Positions 29,587 to 32,361 of a stretch of DNA of 32,361 nt are shown piece after piece; position 1 is the stretch's first letter; every line of letters starts with the position of its first letter. Under the pieces are notes generated by a model. The model was not told the DNA's origin. It searched no databases and saw nothing but the letters and a program-made list of their open reading frames with translations. Origin of the DNA: Actinomycetota bacterium (lineage in GTDB: Bacteria; Actinomycetota; Acidimicrobiia; Acidimicrobiales; Ilumatobacteraceae); NCBI GenBank assembly GCA_009703125.1, contig WLGS01000009.1, positions 1-32,361 on the forward strand. Direction: 5' to 3'. Both the position numbers and the translations under genes were made by a program.

Positions 29587-29955
29587 ATGAGTGAACACAC
29601 CCACGACCATGGACGAGACCTGTTGAAGCAACTCGCAGGTGAGGGCCGCGAACTACGCGCGCTTATCCCGGGTGTCTATGACGGCTTTGGTGAGTTACAT
29701 AAGGCCGCGTTTGCAGACGGTGAGATTGATAAGAAAACGAAGGAACTTATTGCTCTTGCAGTTTCCATTGCTGTGCGTTGCGATGGCTGCATTGCAAGCC
29801 ATGCACGAGGCGCTTCAATCCACAACGCCACAGAGGCAGAAGTCGCTGAAACGATTGGTGTGGCAATTGCAATGAGCGGTGGACCAGGCACTGTGTATGG
29901 TCCTCGAGCACTTGCTGCATTCCGTTCCTTTGCGCGAAAGTCCGACTCTCAATAG
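29587..29955 (+). CDS. Carboxymuconolactone decarboxylase/AhpD-like protein
   Basis: This 122-aa all-helical protein has Cys65-x-x-Cys68-x3-His72 (RCDGCIASH) with Glu53 upstream, the thiol-proton-relay pattern of AhpD-like alkylhydroperoxidases. Length and the ending GGPGTVYGPRALAAF are usual for the group. It probably reduces peroxides or a disulfide partner, and carboxymuconolactone decarboxylase activity is less likely because the Cys pair is present. The ATG has GGGAG 9 nt upstream. It starts 31 bp after the kinase gene and 79 bp before the next gene, which has its own promoter. Confidence 0.9.
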   Translation: MSEHTHDHGRDLLKQLAGEGRELRALIPGVYDGFGELHKAAFADGEIDKKTKELIALAVSIAVRCDGCIASHARGASIHNATEAEVAETIGVAIAMSGGPGTVYGPRALAAFRSFARKSDSQ

Positions 29956-30022
29956 AGGCATAGGCCCGAAGACAATTCGACGGTCCAATTCCTCCAACTC
30001 CTTGAGCCTCACGCCTCAGACA

Positions 30023-30028
30023 TACGCT
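30023..30028 (+). promoter_or_regulatory. -10 box (TACGCT) of the serine hydrolase gene
   Basis: TACGCT is followed by 6 nt (tctttc) and ATG 30035. A TTGAGC lies 15 nt upstream as a possible -35. This is consistent with a leaderless message and supports the chosen start. Confidence 0.5.
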
Positions 30029-30034
30029 TCTTTC

Positions 30035-31270
30035 ATGTCGAACCTTGCAATTTCTGTAGATCCCACCGAAGTAGGACTGGACCCACAGCGTCTCGCCCGC
30101 ATTGAGACTCACTTCGCCAAGTACGTCGACAACGGAAAGCTGCCTGGTTTTCACATCACGGTCTCTCGTGCAGGAAAGTTGGCCTACAGCTCTATGTACG
30201 GACACGCCGATGTAGAGAATGGCAAGCCCATTGCAGATGACACCATCTATCGCATCTATTCAATGACTAAACCCATTTGTGCTGTGGCAGCACTCATGCT
30301 GTGGGAAGAAGGTCTGTTTGAAATGCGCGACCAAGTGAAATGGTTTATTCCATCATTTGGCAATCAGAAAGTATTTCGCTCGGGAACGCTCACTGCGCCG
30401 CGATATGAACCCGTGACAGAGCCCATGGAGATGTGGCAACTTTTTGCACACACCTCTGGCATGACATACGGATTCGTCTATGCCAACCCAGTTGATCAGA
30501 TGTACCGCAATGCAGGATTTGAATGGGGAACGCCCAAAGGCGCAAACCTTGAACAAATCTGCGATGCATTGGCTGCTTTGCCATTGATGTTCCAGCCCGG
30601 TACCGAGTGGGCCTATTCAATGTCGATTGATGTATTGGGTCGCGTGGTGGAAGTGCTCTCCGGAATGACATTGGGTGAATTCATGCAAAAGCGCATCTTT
30701 GGCCCACTCGGCATGAATGACACTGCTTTTTATTGCGAATCCGACAAAGCTGATCGCCTCGCAGCACTTTATGTGCCTAACCCCGCAGATAAAAAACGAC
30801 TCCGCAGCGATGCAATGGGCGCTGGTGCACTCAATAAACCCATCGCCGATCTTGGTGGTGGCGGACTTGTCTCTACTACTTCTGATTATTTGAAGTTTGC
30901 AGAAATGCTGCGCGGTGGTGGAGAACTCAACGGCGTGCGTATTCTGTCCCCACGTACGGTGGAATTCATGGGGTCAAATCATCTTCCCGGAAATGCAGAT
31001 CTGACTGCATATGGTCGCCCATTGTTCTCGGAAACAACCTTTGATGGCGTCGGGTTTGGGCTTGGCGTAAGTGTCACGGTGGATCCTGTGAAAGCCAAAA
31101 TTCCCGGAAGTGCAGGCGATTTTGGCTGGGGTGGCGCTGCAAGCACAAACTTCACAGTTGACCCTAAAGAAGACCTTGTCTACATGATTATGACCCAACT
31201 GCTTCCATCAAGCACTTGGCCACTACGCAGCCAACTCAAGCAGTTGGTATTCCAGTCTTTGGTCGATTGA
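30035..31270 (+). CDS. EstB-like serine hydrolase (beta-lactamase class C fold)
   Basis: This 411-aa hydrolase has the nucleophile motif Ser76-Met-Thr-Lys79 (YSMTKP) and Tyr194 in WAYSMSID, with FGWGGAAST near residue 370 in place of the K-T-G box. That set (S-x-x-K, Tyr, W-G-G) marks the carboxylesterase branch, like Burkholderia EstB, not true beta-lactamases. There is no signal peptide, so it is cytoplasmic. The frame is open to 29879 over the AhpD gene; the ATG at 30035 is chosen because TACGCT lies 6 nt upstream and the family sequence begins there. Its last 35 bp overlap the end of the DUF2157 gene on the other strand. Confidence 0.9.
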   Translation: MSNLAISVDPTEVGLDPQRLARIETHFAKYVDNGKLPGFHITVSRAGKLAYSSMYGHADVENGKPIADDTIYRIYSMTKPICAVAALMLWEEGLFEMRDQVKWFIPSFGNQKVFRSGTLTAPRYEPVTEPMEMWQLFAHTSGMTYGFVYANPVDQMYRNAGFEWGTPKGANLEQICDALAALPLMFQPGTEWAYSMSIDVLGRVVEVLSGMTLGEFMQKRIFGPLGMNDTAFYCESDKADRLAALYVPNPADKKRLRSDAMGAGALNKPIADLGGGGLVSTTSDYLKFAEMLRGGGELNGVRILSPRTVEFMGSNHLPGNADLTAYGRPLFSETTFDGVGFGLGVSVTVDPVKAKIPGSAGDFGWGGAASTNFTVDPKEDLVYMIMTQLLPSSTWPLRSQLKQLVFQSLVD

Positions 31271-32162
31271 ACACCCTCTTCATTTGCAAAGACAAAATCC
31301 CGAGCATGGCCAAGCCTGTAGCAATGATGACGAGTCCTTGAGCAATGTCATTGCTCACCCATCGCACTACGGACATCACAATTCCCGCAACAATTAAAAA
31401 TGCACCGGCAATGAGCATCTCAGGTGCAAGCAACAGTGACCCCACAACGAAGAGTGCCGAACCCATCACGATGGGAATGAATTTTCCATTTGAAAGATCA
31501 ACTCCTAGCGGCATGGTGCCAATCACATAGAAAAGAGCGCCGCTTGCCCGAGCCAAGAGAGGAACACCAATTGCTTGTGTCCCCAAAATCAACAAGATGA
31601 TTCCTGGAACAAGGTTGAAGACTGACATCACCCACGCGCTATCTGAATCCGTCAACGCTCCTAGCGAGCCCCCAAGTGCGGGAATTGCAACAACGAAGAT
31701 TGTGGTACCCGCAAATACTGTGTCTCTACATCGAAACAGCCCCCATAGAGCGGCTACCGAGGAAAGAATCACCCCCACCCATTCACTGTCCAGATTCTCT
31801 ATCTGGTTGAGCACGATGGCAGTTGCTCCTATGAACGAGCCAAGTGAACCAACTTCCAACACTTCAGAAAATCGTTTGCGGATTGTGCTTCCCGACGACA
31901 GTTTCCATGATGCAATGCCTGTCCCTACGGACAACACATAGAGAGATGCACTGATGACGCCCTCTGATGCATCTTCAAATGCGACCGCCAAGATACGCAC
32001 GACACCCACTGCGATGATGATGGATGCCAGATACGAGACGAGTTCGCGAATGGAAAACGACCATTTAGGGGCATGTTCAATGTCAATTGCCGTGGTCTCG
32101 GATAACACTCCTTGAGCGACTAAATCGTCCAACATCTCTCGACGGGTTTTATTTTGTTCCAT
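31236..32162 (-). CDS. DUF2157-like multi-pass membrane protein
   Basis: This 308-aa protein opens with a short soluble stretch, MLDDLVAQGVLSETTAIDIEHAP, which resembles the N-terminal helix-turn (gene-position-2, G-x-(I/L)-S) of DUF2157. About eight or nine hydrophobic helices follow (for example ELVSYLASIIIAVGVV, VISASLYVLSVGTGIAS, VPGIILLILGTQAIG). No catalytic residues are recognised. GTG 32186 is an alternative start eight codons upstream, but it lies inside a 22-bp palindrome, so I prefer ATG 32162. Neither has a clear ribosome site. It overlaps the serine hydrolase gene by 35 bp tail to tail. Function is unknown. Confidence 0.78.
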   Translation of the reverse strand: MEQNKTRREMLDDLVAQGVLSETTAIDIEHAPKWSFSIRELVSYLASIIIAVGVVRILAVAFEDASEGVISASLYVLSVGTGIASWKLSSGSTIRKRFSEVLEVGSLGSFIGATAIVLNQIENLDSEWVGVILSSVAALWGLFRCRDTVFAGTTIFVVAIPALGGSLGALTDSDSAWVMSVFNLVPGIILLILGTQAIGVPLLARASGALFYVIGTMPLGVDLSNGKFIPIVMGSALFVVGSLLLAPEMLIAGAFLIVAGIVMSVVRWVSNDIAQGLVIIATGLAMLGILSLQMKRVFNRPKTGIPTA

Positions 32163-32178
32163 GGGTGAAGTGTTACAT

Positions 32179-32200
32179 GTATTCACGAGGACGTGAATAC
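32179..32200. repeat. 22-bp perfect dyad upstream of the DUF2157 gene
   Basis: GTATTCACG-AGGA-CGTGAATAC has 9 perfect complementary pairs around a 4-bp centre. It lies 17 bp before the ATG of the DUF2157 gene and six bases left of an open frame going rightward. It looks like an operator for a dimeric regulator. Confidence 0.55.
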
Positions 32201-32313
32201 TTCCTATGAGTCATTCCAATGAATGCACATACTGCATTCTGGTCCATTTCGCAGAGACCAAGGTCACACATTCCCCATGGAACTATCTCTTTCTTGTGGG
32301 TGTCTATATAAAG

Positions 32314-32361
32314 GTGAAGATTCTGCAGCGAGCATTCCTGATTACTGCTGTTTTCACTATC
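32314..32361 (+). CDS. Start of a possible secreted or membrane protein (3' end outside window)
   Basis: The GTG at 32314 opens a frame reading MKILQRAFLITAVFTI to the window edge. A Lys-Arg start followed by a hydrophobic run resembles a signal peptide or first membrane segment, and AAAGG overlaps the start. The same frame is open from an ATG at 32206, so the true start may be upstream. Only 16 to 52 codons are visible, so identity cannot be given. Confidence 0.35.
   Translation, partial: MKILQRAFLITAVFTI

Noticed and set aside
1-32361. Mobile element, CRISPR or defence island
   Set aside because: No transposase, integrase, terminal repeats, repeat arrays or nuclease/methylase genes were seen; the SNF2 gene stands alone.

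Overview
The window is a compact, gene-dense bacterial chromosome segment with intermediate GC. Roughly 33 genes lie on both strands, many end to end with 0-20 bp between them or with short overlaps, and no gap exceeds about 175 bp. The family mix suggests an Actinomycetota genome: an SCO6745-family protein, a CtpE-like P-type ATPase, SCP2-type thiolase plus acyl-CoA dehydrogenase, a Baeyer-Villiger monooxygenase, DUF4395, DUF2071 and arylsulfatases. So does the frequent TANNNT box 6-7 nt upstream of start codons, which is the mark of leaderless mRNAs. A streamlined aquatic Acidimicrobiia-type lineage is my inference; nothing here proves it. I saw no tRNA, rRNA, CRISPR array, transposase or phage gene.

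Layout. At 1-367 is the 3' end of a methyltransferase. At 382-3672, reading leftward, is a tightly coupled four-gene operon: inorganic pyrophosphatase, a phosphonate-monoester-hydrolase-like fGly sulfatase relative, a PhnY-like Fe(II)/2-oxoglutarate oxygenase and a PhnZ-like HD-domain di-iron oxygenase. I read it as a candidate pathway that cleaves phosphonate esters and then the C-P bond oxidatively, releasing phosphate. This is the most interesting locus of the window. At 3750-5772 is a copper pair, a CopC-CopD fusion and a DUF305 lipoprotein. Next come a SNF2 helicase (5831-7780) and a membrane acyltransferase with an SGNH domain (7828-9744).

At 9750-12241 a leftward acyl-CoA dehydrogenase/thiolase operon faces a rightward DUF4395 gene and a CtpE-like P-type ATPase (12326-15112). 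A Baeyer-Villiger monooxygenase (15132-16943) diverges from surE and an SCO6745-family gene. A DUF2071 gene (18820-19536) diverges from a flippase-like membrane protein that overlaps an SRPBCC gene.

At 21055-23273 is a regulated ring-cleavage-like module: a VOC/extradiol-like protein, a TetR regulator and an unlisted 53-aa zinc-ribbon protein on one strand, and a fumarylacetoacetate-hydrolase-family gene on the other. A TetR-style palindrome sits on the shared promoter. The right end holds a large arylsulfatase, an SDR with a small membrane protein, a tiny DUF2256 protein, a Gfo/Idh/MocA oxidoreductase, a phosphotransferase, an AhpD-like protein, an EstB-like serine hydrolase, a DUF2157 membrane protein and the first codons of another gene.

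Taken together the window looks like a heterotroph using dissolved organic matter, with esters of sulfate and phosphonate, lipids, ketones and possibly aromatics as likely substrates. All functions are from sequence motifs recalled from known families; no database search was run.
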